Source: Deinococcus sp. AJ005
Lineage (GTDB): Bacteria; Deinococcota; Deinococci; Deinococcales; Deinococcaceae
DNA: 64,000 bases
NCBI RefSeq assembly: GCF_009017495.1
Contig: NZ_CP044990.1
Coordinates: 2,499,001-2,563,000, forward strand
Reading direction: 5' to 3'
In this document: positions 1-9,615 of the stretch, one piece after another
Numbering within the stretch: the stretch's first letter is position 1
How the letters are laid out: each line of letters begins with the position of its first letter
Notes under the pieces: generated by a model
Databases searched by the model: none
The model's input: the letters and a program-made list of their open reading frames with translations, nothing else
Told to the model about the DNA's origin: nothing
Translations under genes and position numbers: made by a program

Positions 1-1007
1 CGCAGCAGTAGCGCGGCGCTGGCCTGCAACTCCTGGGTGCGGCTTTCCAGGGCCTGGGTCTGCCAGGACCGCTCCAGCGCCAGACCCAGGCTACGTTCCA
101 CGGCCTCAAACACCGCCTGGTCTGCCGGCAACCAGTCCTGAACAACCTGACTGCCGATCACGAACATGGCCGCCGGCAGACCGTCCCGGAAGTACGGGGC
201 GAAGGCCGCCGCGCCGTACGACTCCGTGAGGGGGAACGCCTGTTCCTGGGCGTTCCAGCGGCTGAAGAACACCGGCCCCTGTGCCTTCACCGCCGCGCGG
301 TAGCCAGGGGTGGTGTCCGGCAGTCCTGCGAACAACGAGGCGCGCAGTTCGGGGTCAGGCACATCCGCGAGCAGCGCACACCACAGGCCAGCGTGCCACT
401 CGTAGTAGCCCACGGACCACTCGGGCATGGCCACCCACAGCAGGTCCCTGGCCCGCTCGGCCAGCCGCAGCGGGTCGGTTTCCGTCCCGATGGCCTCGGT
501 CAGTTGCACGAACGCTTCCAGGGCGAGTTGACGGTTGTGGATCTGGGCCAGGTCACTGCGCTTCTGGGCGCTGTCTAGGGCGTGGTACACCGCCTTAAAC
601 AGGTGCTGCTGCTGCGTGGTCCAGACCTCGGTGCTTTCCAGGCCCACGGCCAGCATGGCCACAGGCTGACCCCTCCGGAAGAAGGGGGCCAGGCCCGCAG
701 CATGGAATGTCTCCGTGAATGGGATGCCCTGCTCGGCGGCGTCCCAGTGGTCAAAGAACTGCGGCGTGCGGGCGGCCACCGTCTGGGCGAAGCAGGGCGT
801 GTCCAGCGGCAGCCCGCCCTGGATCAGGTTCAGCAGATCCGGCGGCACGCCGTCGGTGGTCACAAGCGCCACCCAGTGCTCGCCCTGGCGTTCGTAGTAG
901 CCCGCCTTCAGGTCCGGGATGTTCTGACTCGACACCTGTTCAGCGTCCTGGGCCAGCTCACCGTGCAGTGACGGCGAACCTGCAACCAGGCCAGTGGGTT
1001 TGGGCAT
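1..1007 (-). CDS. GAF-domain sensor protein, partial (C-terminus outside window)
   Basis: The reading frame is open from an ATG at 1007 to the window edge, about 335 codons without a stop. The translation (MPKPTGLVAGSPSL...) shows two successive GAF-like units, roughly residues 15-150 and 165-315. Each contains a GYYE element, and the second ends in SLGLALERS followed by a coiled helix, the type of linker that leads into a HisKA domain. The same elements occur in the second GAF of the adjacent upstream kinase, so the two genes look like paralogues. The start lies 40 bases after the kinase stop, in the same frame, with GGAG just before the ATG. A GTG nine codons upstream is an alternative start. 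The missing part is probably a histidine kinase core; this is inferred from the neighbour. Confidence 0.7.
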   Translation of the reverse strand, partial: MPKPTGLVAGSPSLHGELAQDAEQVSSQNIPDLKAGYYERQGEHWVALVTTDGVPPDLLNLIQGGLPLDTPCFAQTVAARTPQFFDHWDAAEQGIPFTETFHAAGLAPFFRRGQPVAMLAVGLESTEVWTTQQQHLFKAVYHALDSAQKRSDLAQIHNRQLALEAFVQLTEAIGTETDPLRLAERARDLLWVAMPEWSVGYYEWHAGLWCALLADVPDPELRASLFAGLPDTTPGYRAAVKAQGPVFFSRWNAQEQAFPLTESYGAAAFAPYFRDGLPAAMFVIGSQVVQDWLPADQAVFEAVERSLGLALERSWQTQALESRTQELQASAALLL

Positions 1008-1046
1008 TGCTCCACACTGCCCTCTGTTCGTCACCGCTTGAACAGA

Positions 1047-3158
1047 TCAGTCAGGGACTTTGGGCAGGATGAAGCCGAAGGTGGACCCCACGCCAGGCTG
1101 ACCCTCCGCCATCATCGTCCCGCCATGCCGGGTCATGATGCGGCGCGCGTTCGCCAAACTGACCGCCGCTCCCTCGAAATCCTCCTGACGGTGCAAGCGC
1201 TGGAACATGGTGAACAACTTGTCACTGTACTGCGGGTTAAAGCCCACCCCGTTGTCGCGCACCCGCACCACCCAACTCGGCCCCTGGTCTTCTGCCCAGA
1301 TCTCGATCAGTGCCTGCTCGCGGGTGCGGGTGTACTTCACCGCATTGTTCATCAGCGCCGTGATCACCTGGCGCAACAGGTCCGCATCCCCCATGACAGT
1401 GGGCAGATCGCTAATCCGCCACTCGATCTGGCGCTGCGGCTGGGCCACGCCCATCTCGTGACGGACTGCCGTGAACAGTCGCTCGAGATTGACCCCCTCC
1501 CTTCTGAGTGGCTGGCGCGAGGTGCGCGAGACGTCCAGCATGCCGTCGATCAGCCCGCTCAGCGTGATAGCGGCGCTGGAGACGATCCCGAAGTAGCGCT
1601 CTGCCTTCGCGTTCAACGGCTCCGGCAGTTCGCGGCGCAGCAGATCACCAAAGCTGATGATGTGGCGCACGGGGGTCCGCAGATCATGCGAGACGCTGTA
1701 TGTGAACGCTTCGAGTTCCTCGTTGGTTGCCTGCAACTGGTCACGCTGGACCATGAGCTGCCGGGCGGTCTCGGTGCGTTCGAGGGCCAGACCCAGGCTG
1801 CGGCCCACGGCCCGGAACACAGCCTTGTAATGCTCAGACCAAGACATGGTGTCCTTGAACCCCAGCGCGAACATCGCCTGGGGACGCCCCCCGATGGACA
1901 GCGGGTAGAAGGCGACGCTCTGGTAGATCTCAGTCCCAGCGAAACGCTCCTTCTGGGGGTCCCAGCCATCGACGAAAATGGGCTGGCCCGTCTGCATGGG
2001 CTGGGCGAAGGCCGGTGTGTCCAATGGCATCCCGGCCCTGAGCGCGCCCAGAAGGCTGGGATCATCTTCCAGATCGCTGGTGTGTACTTTGAGCTTCCAC
2101 AGGCCGTTTTCCAACGCGTAGTAGCCGTTGGTGCAGTCAGGAAACAGCACGCTCAGCACATCCACAGCCCGCCCGGCGAGTGCCAGCACATTGGTCTCGC
2201 TGTCCACCACCTCGGTGAAGTTGACAAAAGCTTCAAGTTCGGCAGTGCGGTCTCTCACCTGCCGCTCCAGATCACCGGAGAGCCGGGCGCGGTCCAGGGC
2301 CAGGGCGCACTGTCCGGCGAGCGTTCTCAGGAAGTGTTCCTCGTCCAGAGTGAAGCGGTGCGGCTCGCGGAAGTTCAGAATGATCACGCCCAGCGGCTGA
2401 CCGTCCTGAACCATGGGCAGCACTGCGCTGGCGACGGGAGCCATACCGCCCGTGCGGGCTTCGAGTTCCGGGTAAGCGGCCGCCAGCTCGCCGCTCTCCT
2501 GGAAGAACAGCGGGGTGTCCCTGCGCAGTGCGTCCGGGCTGGGCCTGTGGCCCTCCAGGTCCCCGTCCTGCCAGATACTGGCGTCGTCATAACCATTACG
2601 GGCGACGACATGAAGCTGCCCATCCTGCACCAGAAGCACCACTCCGGAGATGGCCCTCAGGGCGCTCAGAGCGTCGCGCAGAACAAGGCCCGTGACCTCC
2701 TGCTGAGTGCGGACGGCAGCCAGGTTCTCTGTCAGGTTTTGAAGAGCAGCCATCAGGACGGCTGCCGCTTCCCGCGCAGTCACATCGGTCTGGAAGCCCA
2801 GGAAGTGCGTGACGTTTCCTGCCAGGTCATGCAGAGGACTGATGGTGAGTTCGTTGAAGAACAAGGTGCCGTCCAGACGGTAGTTGCGCAGGAGGACAGT
2901 GGTACTGCGGCCCTCCTGGATGGCCTGCCGAAGTTCATGCCTGGCACCCTGGTCCCAGTCCTGGCCCTGCAAGAAACGGCAGTTGCGCCCAAGGATCTGG
3001 GAGGCGGGGTAGCCACTCATGCGTTCAAAAGCCGGATTGACATAGATGATGGGCTGGTCTGGCTGCCGGGCGTCGGCGATCACAACGCTGTGGACACTCG
3101 TAGCGAGGGCCTGACTCAGGAGCTGGAGGTCAGCGGAGGAAGCGTGCGGGGCTGGCAT
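1047..3158 (-). CDS. LOV-GAF-GAF sensor histidine kinase (putative blue-light receptor)
   Basis: 703 residues, preceded by AGGGAGG. Residues 15-125 form a PAS domain with the LOV signature GRNCRFLQG, in which Cys60 would form the flavin adduct. The other LOV landmarks follow: LRNYRLDGTLFFNEL, then FLGFQTDVT. Two GAF-like regions (about 150-300 and 305-465) come next. The kinase core carries the H-box SHDLRTP (His491), N-box NNAVKY, G1 box DNGVGF and G2 GVGSTFGF. No membrane segment is seen, so it should act in the cytoplasm. LOV kinases bind FMN and autophosphorylate in response to blue light. No response regulator lies beside it in the window. It probably shares a transcript with the next gene, 39 bases downstream. 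Family assignment is confident; light sensing is inferred. Confidence 0.88.
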   Translation of the reverse strand: MPAPHASSADLQLLSQALATSVHSVVIADARQPDQPIIYVNPAFERMSGYPASQILGRNCRFLQGQDWDQGARHELRQAIQEGRSTTVLLRNYRLDGTLFFNELTISPLHDLAGNVTHFLGFQTDVTAREAAAVLMAALQNLTENLAAVRTQQEVTGLVLRDALSALRAISGVVLLVQDGQLHVVARNGYDDASIWQDGDLEGHRPSPDALRRDTPLFFQESGELAAAYPELEARTGGMAPVASAVLPMVQDGQPLGVIILNFREPHRFTLDEEHFLRTLAGQCALALDRARLSGDLERQVRDRTAELEAFVNFTEVVDSETNVLALAGRAVDVLSVLFPDCTNGYYALENGLWKLKVHTSDLEDDPSLLGALRAGMPLDTPAFAQPMQTGQPIFVDGWDPQKERFAGTEIYQSVAFYPLSIGGRPQAMFALGFKDTMSWSEHYKAVFRAVGRSLGLALERTETARQLMVQRDQLQATNEELEAFTYSVSHDLRTPVRHIISFGDLLRRELPEPLNAKAERYFGIVSSAAITLSGLIDGMLDVSRTSRQPLRREGVNLERLFTAVRHEMGVAQPQRQIEWRISDLPTVMGDADLLRQVITALMNNAVKYTRTREQALIEIWAEDQGPSWVVRVRDNGVGFNPQYSDKLFTMFQRLHRQEDFEGAAVSLANARRIMTRHGGTMMAEGQPGVGSTFGFILPKVPD

Positions 3159-3396
3159 GGGCCTCCCTGTGGCTGACCGGATTGACCGTCATGACCGGAC
3201 TATACGGCCAGCACCTGTTTTTCAGACTTCAGATGAAGGTTGTCTGTCCGATGCTCACGCTCAGTCCTGGAGACTGGCCGGGCTGAGGCATGCATAGGCG
3301 CTGGGGTTACAGAAACGAACGATGACGCACCAACTTGACGTGTGTGTCCCAGCGCGGCTCGCCGCCTTGCAGAACCCTGTTGCCCAAGCCTGATCA

Positions 3397-3936
3397 TTGG
3401 CGATGGGGTTGCGCACGGAGGCCCAAGCGCTCAGGTTGGCGGGGGCCGAGCGCACCTACGAGGAGCGTGCCTCCGGTGACCACTGGGACCGGCCCGAGCT
3501 GCACCACCTGCTCGACACCCTGCGGCCCGGCGACGTGCTGGTGGTCTGGAAGCTGGATCGCCTGAGCCGCAGCTTGAAAGATCTGCTGATGCTGCTCGAA
3601 CGGCTCGACGGCCTGGACGTGGGCTTCCGCTCGCTGACCGGGCACATCGACACCACCACGCCCGCCGGGCACATGCTGCTCCAGATGCTCGGGGCCTTCG
3701 CCGAGTTCGAGCGGGAGATGGTCCGCGAGGGTCTGGCGGCGGCGCGTACCGGCGGACGGGTTGGAGGACGCAAGCCCAAGCTCTCGCAGACCCAGCGCGA
3801 CGAGCTGGTGCGCGGCGTACAAGAGGAACGCTACTCAATGGCGCAGGCCGCCCGGCTCTTCGGCGTCCACCCGGCCACCGTAAGCCGACTGATGGCGCAG
3901 GTGCACGCCGCCGAGACTGCGCACCTTATGCGCTGA
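3397..3936 (+). pseudogene. Serine recombinase (resolvase/invertase), N-terminally truncated
   Basis: 179 codons from a TTG start (ATG two codons later). The protein matches the resolvase family from just after the catalytic segment: ASGDHWDRPELHHLL, then VVWKLDRLSRSLKDL with the conserved LDRLSR arginines, the AEFERE motif and EGLAAAR. A C-terminal helix-turn-helix follows (YSMAQAARLFGVHPATVSRL). The usual first 20 or so residues, with the YARVST motif and its catalytic serine, are absent. An in-frame stop lies immediately upstream, and I could not find the missing piece in another frame. It should bind DNA but not cut it. It is probably the remnant of the enzyme that mobilised the adjacent helicase-nuclease gene. 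Confidence 0.8.
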
Positions 3937-4066
3937 TCACCATGCCGTTGGTCTTCAGAACGTGTTCAAGGCGGAAGAGCAATCGGTCAGTGACACCGAT
4001 CTCGGGGAAGCGGCGCACGAGGACGATGAAGCAGGCCAGGTACTCGCCGTCGTCTACGGCATGCAC
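3926..4066 (-). CDS. Possible small hypothetical protein or gene fragment
   Basis: A 46-codon minus-strand frame with a GTG start (VHAVDDGEYLACF...) and a TAA stop overlapping the end of the recombinase remnant by 11 bases. The composition looks protein-like, with alternating hydrophobic and charged residues, unlike most antisense frames here. No ribosome binding site or homology is recognised. It may be the tail of a decayed gene. It fills part of the gap between the recombinase and the helicase-nuclease gene. Confidence 0.2.
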   Translation of the reverse strand: MHAVDDGEYLACFIVLVRRFPEIGVTDRLLFRLEHVLKTNGMVISA

Positions 4067-4163
4067 TCGGCGTCTCCCGGCGGGCAGGTGATCCGTCTGT
4101 CAGGACGCGATCTCTATAATCCAGCTCTCCCAAGTCTCTACTCGCCGCGCCAGAGGTCAACCC

Positions 4164-7100
4164 ATGCAAACGCCAACTCAACTTGACCGAAGCACCAGAC
4201 TCTTTCAATTCCTGCAAGAGTTCACGCAGCTCAAATACAAGCCCAAGCGCACCAACGATGACGGCACCCTGCTGTGGCTGCATGCCCTCCCAGAACAGCC
4301 GGAAGTCGTCAACGCGGCGCGCGCTCCCGAGGGGCCGTCCCCGGAAGTCTGGCTCTCGGTGCACAAGCCCCGCCTGCGGCCCGCGCCCGCGCGCCCGGAC
4401 GAGTTGCAGCCCTGGGTCAGCGGGTCGCTCAGCGATCCTCAGAAAGCGCCAGAAATCCGGCCGCAACTTGTGGTCGACTCTGTGATTCAGGATGATGACT
4501 TGCGGCCGCAGACCATCAGCGAGACGCTGTTTCTCGATGAGCAGCCGGACGTGCTGCGTGCCTGGAAGACCTACGAGGGCCAGTGGCAGCGCTGGGCCAG
4601 CGAGGAGCTGCGGACCAGGGAGGTCCAGAAGGTCTACTCGCAGCTCTTCGACTTTCACCAGAAACTGAGCAACTTCGCCGAGACCTACGAGCTGCGGCTG
4701 GGCCTTGGCGCACTGTCCTGGCGAACACCCGGCGGCCACGAGATCAGACGCCACCTGCTGACCGCCCGCGCCGAGCTGACCTTCGATGCGCTGCGAGGTG
4801 TGCTGAGCGTTACCGCAGCCGGAGACGGTGCCCGCACGACGCTGGAGCAGGACATGCTCGACGCGGGCGAGCGGGTGGAGACCGGGGTGCAGGCCAGCAT
4901 CGAGGCCACGCTCAAAGACAGCGGCGAGGACCTGTGGAACGCCGAGGTGCTGCCTTCCGAGCTGAAGAAGTGGGTCCACGCAGCGGGGGACCGGGGCACT
5001 TACGAACATGACCTCAAGCCGCCGCGCGGCGTCACCGAGCATCCCACCGTCCACTGGGCACCGGCCCTGATCTTGAGACCACGTGGAGAGCGCAGCCTGG
5101 CCGCCGCCTACAGCGACATCATCGGGCAACTGCCGCAACTGCGTGAGTTGCCGCAGAACCTGCGGGGTTTCCTTGAACGCGTCGAGGACCCGAACCCGCC
5201 ACAGGAACCGGGCGAAGCACAAGAGACCGTGTACTTCCCGCTGCCTGCCAACGACGCCCAGCAGGAGATCGTTCGTCGGCTGCGCCGCCAGCAAGGCGTG
5301 CTCGTGCAGGGTCCGCCCGGCACAGGCAAGTCCCACACCATCGTCAACCTGGTCAGCCACCTGCTGGCCTCGGACCAACGCGTGCTGGTCACCAGCCACA
5401 CGGCCCGCGCCCTCAAGGTGCTGCGCGACAAGTTCCCACCTGAACTTGCCAGCCTATGCGTGACCCACCTGCGCGGTGAAGAAGGCGCGCGCGCCATGTT
5501 GGAGCGCTCGGTGGGAGAGATCCTGGGCCGCTCTGCGGCCCGCCAGCCGTGGCAGGAGGCCGAGGACGAGCGGCGGCTGTTCAGCCTGCTTGAGCGCACC
5601 CGTCAGGACGAGACCCGGCTGCTAGACACGCTGCGTCAGATCCGTCAGGCCGAGACGGACTCTCTTGACGTGTTCGGCTACCGGGGATCGGCCCAGCACA
5701 TCGGTGGTCAACTGCGTGACCAGGAGCCAGGGTACGGCTGGCTCGATGACCTGAGTGATCCTGCACAGGACGCGCCCCTGAGTGACGCTGGGGTGCTGCG
5801 GCTGCTGGCCCTGGGCCGCACCCTGTCCGAGGAGCAGGTGCAGGAAGCGGCGCTGCGCCAGCCGGATCCCACCCAGCTCGCCACGCCGGAAGACTTCGTG
5901 CGGCTCGTGCGGGCCGAGCAGGACGCCCAGACCAGCGCGCAGGAACGCCAGCAGATCCGGGCATCAGCCTCCTACGTCCCCATCGCAGATGCCGCGCCAG
6001 AGGTCCGCGCGGACCTGATCCGCGCCGTCCAGGCACTGGCAACCGCCGCCGAGACCGAGCGCCGACGCCCCATTCCGTGGCTGACTGGGGCTGTAGACGC
6101 TGCCCTGAAGGAACAGACCGGGCGCTGGCAGGAGGTGGAGACCCGCAGCGCCGCGCTCCTGCCAGATCTGCTGGCGCGTGCCGAATGGCTGGAGGGCCGC
6201 GCCGTCACGGGCCTGGACGGTCATGAGACGCCCGCAGTCCAGAGCGACGCCGAGGCCGTCTTGAAACATCTGAAAGACGGAGGAGGGTGGGGCAACTGGC
6301 TGTCCAAGCCACAGGCGGTCAGGAACAGGTTGTACCTCAAAGAGGTGATGGTGGGTGGACGCCCGGCGGCCACACCCGAGGGTCTTCAGGATCTGCTTGA
6401 CCATCTGCGGCTCAGCGCGGACCTTGAGCGTGTCCAGGCACTGTGGGCCGCCGTCGACGTGCAGGTGAGTGGCCCCCTCAAGCTGCGTGTGACCGAGCTG
6501 GATGAGCAGCGGCAGGCCCTGGCACGGCTGGCCCAGCTCAAGCCGCTGCTGCGAAGCGCACAAGACGCCGTGCGTGCCATCCCTGGCCTGGATCAGCCGC
6601 AATGGTGGATGGCCGGGCAGCCCACGGCGCTGGTGGAGGCGGCCCAGTCTGCTGACCGTGAGGCTGACCTGCGTGCCAGACGGCACCTGCTCGAAGACGC
6701 TCTACCCTCGCTCCAGGCCCTTGCCACACTGAAACCTCACCCGGTGGTGGACAGCCTGATCAGCGCCATTGATGGGCGGGACCCCGACGGCTATGGCCGC
6801 GCGTACCTGGAGTTGGGCCGGGTGGCGGCCAACACCGCGCTGTGGCGTGAGAGACAGCAGTTGGAGCAGAAGCTGCGTGCCGCTGCTCCGACGCTGGCCG
6901 ATGACCTGAGCAAGACCGCACACGAACCTGTCTGGGATGATCGACTGGCCGCCTTCGGGGCCGCGTGGCGCTGGACGCAGGCCAACGAGCGCCTGGCCGT
7001 ACTCGCCAACCCCGACGCCGAAGATGATGTGCGTGAGCAACTGGCCGGAGCGCGGCAGGTACAGCGCGAGACCCTGGGCCAGCTCGCAGCCATCAAGGCG

Positions 7101-9314
7101 TGGCGCAACGCCCTGAGCCGCATGCGTGGACCGGAGCAGCAGGCGCTGGTGCGCTGGCAGCGGGCGGTCAAGAGCCTGGGCAAGGGCACCGGCAAGCACG
7201 CCGAGCGGCACCGCCAGGTCGCGCGTCAAGCGCTGGAAGAGGCCCGCACCGCCATCCCTGCCTGGATCATGCCGCTGCATCTGGTGGCGGAGACCTTCGG
7301 GATGTCAGCAGGCATGTTCGACGTGGTGATTGTGGATGAGGCGTCGCAGGCCGGTCCCGAAGCACTCTTCCTGAGCTTCATCGCCAAGAAGATCATCATC
7401 GTCGGTGACGACAAGCAGATCGAACCCGAGGCGGTGGGCATCCAGCTCAACAAGGTTGAGGACCTCAAGCGCCGCTACCTCTACGACTTTCCTGCCCCGG
7501 AGATCATCACCGATCCCAAGTCCAGCCTGTTCAGCTTCGGCGAGTACGCCTACTCCCCAATGATCAGCCTGCGCGAGCACTTCCGCTGCATGCCCGAGAT
7601 CATCAAGTTCTCCAGTGACCTGAGCTATCCCGATCAGCCGCTGATCGCGCTGCGGCAGTTCGGGGCTGAGCGGCTGCGGCCCCTGGTGACCCACCATGTT
7701 AAAGATGGGTACACCATGCCGATGCGCGGCGATCCGGTGAACCCTGCCGAGGTGAGCGCCATCGTCGATCAGATCAAGGCATGTATCGTCAATCCGAAGT
7801 ACGCGGGCAAGACCTTTGGCGTGATCAGTCTGCTGGGCAAGTCGCAAGCCGAGCAGATCGCCCTGGCGCTACGATCTGAACTTTCCGAGGCCGAGATCGA
7901 GGCCCGGCAACTGGTCTGCGGCAACGCCTACAGCTTTCAGGGCGACGAGCGCGACGTGATCTTCCTGAGCATGGTGGCCAGTCCCAGCAATGGGCGACTG
8001 GCCAAGGTGGGCCGCGACAGCGCCATCTTCCAGCCCCGCTACAACGTGGCGGTCAGCCGCGCGCGTGACCAGTTGTGGTTGTTCCATAGCGTGGAGTTGC
8101 GTGACCTGAACCCGGATGACCTGAGGGCTTCGCTGATCCGGCACGCCCACGCCCCGGAGATCGAGAGCGTCAACCCGCTGAGCGCCCAGAAGATCCAGGA
8201 CCTGCGTGAAGAGGCCGCCCGGCCCGGACGCGGCAACCGCCCGCCCCCTGCGCCCTTCGATAGCTTCTTCGAGCTGGACGTGTATCTGGCTGTGGTGGCG
8301 CGCGGCTACCGGGTGGTCCCGCAGTACGCCATGAACGGCTACCGCATCGATCTTGTGGTCGAGGGCCTGCGGGGGCGGCTGGCGGTGGAGTGTGACGGCG
8401 ACTTCTGGCATGGTCCCGAAAAGTACAGCGACGATCTGGCCCGTCAGCAGGTGCTCGAACGTGCCGGGATGCAGTTCTGGCGGGTGCGGGGCAGCACATT
8501 CGCCCGTGACCCGGACGCGGCGCTCGAAAGCCTGTGGCCCGCTCTGGACCGGCGAGGCGTCTTTCCTGAGGGTGATCCACGCAACTTCGCGCCGCTGGAG
8601 ACGAACGCCCCGGTGCCAGCAGCGCAGGACAGTGACCCGCTCACCAGTGAGGTCTCTGAGACAGCCGCCGACATTGCTGAGCAGATGGGACAGTCTCCCA
8701 TTGAGGACACGGCTGGCGAGGTCATTGCGCCTCACCGCTCAGAGACGGGCCTTGGGCTGGCCGCCTACACGCACTGGGCGGCCCACACGCTGCCCGATCC
8801 GCGTGCCCTGGGCAGCTTCGATCCGGTGATTGACGGACTGCGCGAGATCGTCGCCGCAGAAGGGCCAATGACCTGCCGCCAGGCGTACCAGACCTATTGC
8901 CGGGCAGCGGGCATCAACTTCGGTCAGACGGTCAAGAGCGCTTTGAACAAGGCCATGACCCGCGCCCTGCGGGCTGGGGTGTTCGAGCAGGCCGACGAGT
9001 GGGGCACGTCTGGGCAGATTGACAAGGTGGTGCGGCTGAGCGGCGCGCCTATGGTGGTGCGGCGTGAACGTGGCCCACGCGAACTTCCCGATATTCCTCC
9101 GTCGGAGGTGCGTGCATTGATGCGGGAGTTGATGGGTGACGATCCTGGCCTGAGTACAGAAGACCTGGACCCGCTCTTCCGCCAGGTGCTGAGCGTGTAT
9201 GGCGCGCAGAGGCTCACTGCTAAGGCCCGTCAGGCTATGGAGCGGGCGTACGCCCTGGCCGATGAGGCGGGGCCACAGGCTGCCACACCGGCTTTGACTG
9301 GCGCGACGCACTGA
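4164..9314 (+). CDS. Large SF1 helicase with Vsr/DUF559-type endonuclease domain (Hhe-like anti-phage protein)
   Basis: 1716 residues. The N-terminal ~390 residues are poorly defined and may match DUF4011. A helicase core follows: Walker A GPPGTGKSHT (about residue 397), a long helical insertion, Walker B IVDEASQAGPEAL near residue 1057, VGDDKQI, a motif-V region with SFQGDERDVIFLS, and motif VI VAVSRARDQLWLF. Near 1370-1470 a PD-(D/E)XK-type nuclease is visible: YRIDLVVEG, then LAVECDGDFWHG, as in DUF559/Vsr-like domains. The C-terminus resembles the helical DUF3320-type tail. This order matches the DUF4011-helicase-Vsr protein called Hhe, described as a single-gene phage defence system. It lies between a broken recombinase and a tRNA fragment, consistent with a small defence island. 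The domain order is visible; the defence role is inferred. Confidence 0.75.
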   Translation: MQTPTQLDRSTRLFQFLQEFTQLKYKPKRTNDDGTLLWLHALPEQPEVVNAARAPEGPSPEVWLSVHKPRLRPAPARPDELQPWVSGSLSDPQKAPEIRPQLVVDSVIQDDDLRPQTISETLFLDEQPDVLRAWKTYEGQWQRWASEELRTREVQKVYSQLFDFHQKLSNFAETYELRLGLGALSWRTPGGHEIRRHLLTARAELTFDALRGVLSVTAAGDGARTTLEQDMLDAGERVETGVQASIEATLKDSGEDLWNAEVLPSELKKWVHAAGDRGTYEHDLKPPRGVTEHPTVHWAPALILRPRGERSLAAAYSDIIGQLPQLRELPQNLRGFLERVEDPNPPQEPGEAQETVYFPLPANDAQQEIVRRLRRQQGVLVQGPPGTGKSHTIVNLVSHLLASDQRVLVTSHTARALKVLRDKFPPELASLCVTHLRGEEGARAMLERSVGEILGRSAARQPWQEAEDERRLFSLLERTRQDETRLLDTLRQIRQAETDSLDVFGYRGSAQHIGGQLRDQEPGYGWLDDLSDPAQDAPLSDAGVLRLLALGRTLSEEQVQEAALRQPDPTQLATPEDFVRLVRAEQDAQTSAQERQQIRASASYVPIADAAPEVRADLIRAVQALATAAETERRRPIPWLTGAVDAALKEQTGRWQEVETRSAALLPDLLARAEWLEGRAVTGLDGHETPAVQSDAEAVLKHLKDGGGWGNWLSKPQAVRNRLYLKEVMVGGRPAATPEGLQDLLDHLRLSADLERVQALWAAVDVQVSGPLKLRVTELDEQRQALARLAQLKPLLRSAQDAVRAIPGLDQPQWWMAGQPTALVEAAQSADREADLRARRHLLEDALPSLQALATLKPHPVVDSLISAIDGRDPDGYGRAYLELGRVAANTALWRERQQLEQKLRAAAPTLADDLSKTAHEPVWDDRLAAFGAAWRWTQANERLAVLANPDAEDDVREQLAGARQVQRETLGQLAAIKAWRNALSRMRGPEQQALVRWQRAVKSLGKGTGKHAERHRQVARQALEEARTAIPAWIMPLHLVAETFGMSAGMFDVVIVDEASQAGPEALFLSFIAKKIIIVGDDKQIEPEAVGIQLNKVEDLKRRYLYDFPAPEIITDPKSSLFSFGEYAYSPMISLREHFRCMPEIIKFSSDLSYPDQPLIALRQFGAERLRPLVTHHVKDGYTMPMRGDPVNPAEVSAIVDQIKACIVNPKYAGKTFGVISLLGKSQAEQIALALRSELSEAEIEARQLVCGNAYSFQGDERDVIFLSMVASPSNGRLAKVGRDSAIFQPRYNVAVSRARDQLWLFHSVELRDLNPDDLRASLIRHAHAPEIESVNPLSAQKIQDLREEAARPGRGNRPPPAPFDSFFELDVYLAVVARGYRVVPQYAMNGYRIDLVVEGLRGRLAVECDGDFWHGPEKYSDDLARQQVLERAGMQFWRVRGSTFARDPDAALESLWPALDRRGVFPEGDPRNFAPLETNAPVPAAQDSDPLTSEVSETAADIAEQMGQSPIEDTAGEVIAPHRSETGLGLAAYTHWAAHTLPDPRALGSFDPVIDGLREIVAAEGPMTCRQAYQTYCRAAGINFGQTVKSALNKAMTRALRAGVFEQADEWGTSGQIDKVVRLSGAPMVVRRERGPRELPDIPPSEVRALMRELMGDDPGLSTEDLDPLFRQVLSVYGAQRLTAKARQAMERAYALADEAGPQAATPALTGATH

Positions 9315-9576
9315 GGGGATCGGGTTCACGGTCTTGCTGTGCTGTATGTGGACGTTGCAGGCGTACCCATGGAGTGATGCTGAGGCGGCTCCAGCACGGA
9401 CCTGCCTGGCAGCGGGCCACCCACACTGACGCCCGCAGTAAGAAAGCGCTTGGCCAGCGCACAAGGGGCTGACAGGGCCGGGGCATCATCTGACGCGATC
9501 TGGTAGGTGCGCCAGATCAGGGGAGAGCGCCCACCCCTCCATCAACGGGCGCGCGAGTGGGTTGCTGCCGGCCACA
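9315..9576. other. Non-coding stretch after the helicase-nuclease gene
   Basis: No reading frame with protein-like composition is seen on either strand. The interval separates the helicase-nuclease stop from the tRNA-like fragment. It probably marks the right margin of the island. Confidence 0.4.
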
Positions 9577-9606
9577 GGAGGGTTCGAGTCCCCCCGCCCA
9601 CCACCA
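9577..9606 (+). other. Degenerate tRNA 3' end (possible attachment-site scar)
   Basis: The sequence GGTTCGAGTC followed by a C run and GCCCACCACCA has the form of a T-loop, acceptor 3' strand, discriminator A and encoded CCA. The T-stem carries one extra C and a mismatch, and I find no matching 5' acceptor strand (GGTGGGC) or D-arm upstream. A terminator-like hairpin follows directly, as after a real tRNA gene. It is best read as the 3' part of a tRNA left by integration or deletion. It does not match the tRNA-Asn in this window. Confidence 0.45.
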
Positions 9607-9615
9607 CAGCAAGGA

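Noticed and set aside
1038..3176. 712-codon plus-strand frame antisense to the LOV kinase
   Set aside because: It is a GC-rich shadow of the kinase gene. The minus-strand product has complete LOV and kinase motifs; the plus frame has none.
3987..5399. 470-codon minus-strand frame over the helicase-nuclease N-terminus
   Set aside because: Composition is typical of an antisense shadow and the opposite strand encodes a continuous helicase. Only the short frame at 3926-4066 was kept, with low confidence.
9577..9606. Complete tRNA gene
   Set aside because: No 5' acceptor strand, D-arm or anticodon arm could be paired with the T-arm and CCA end.
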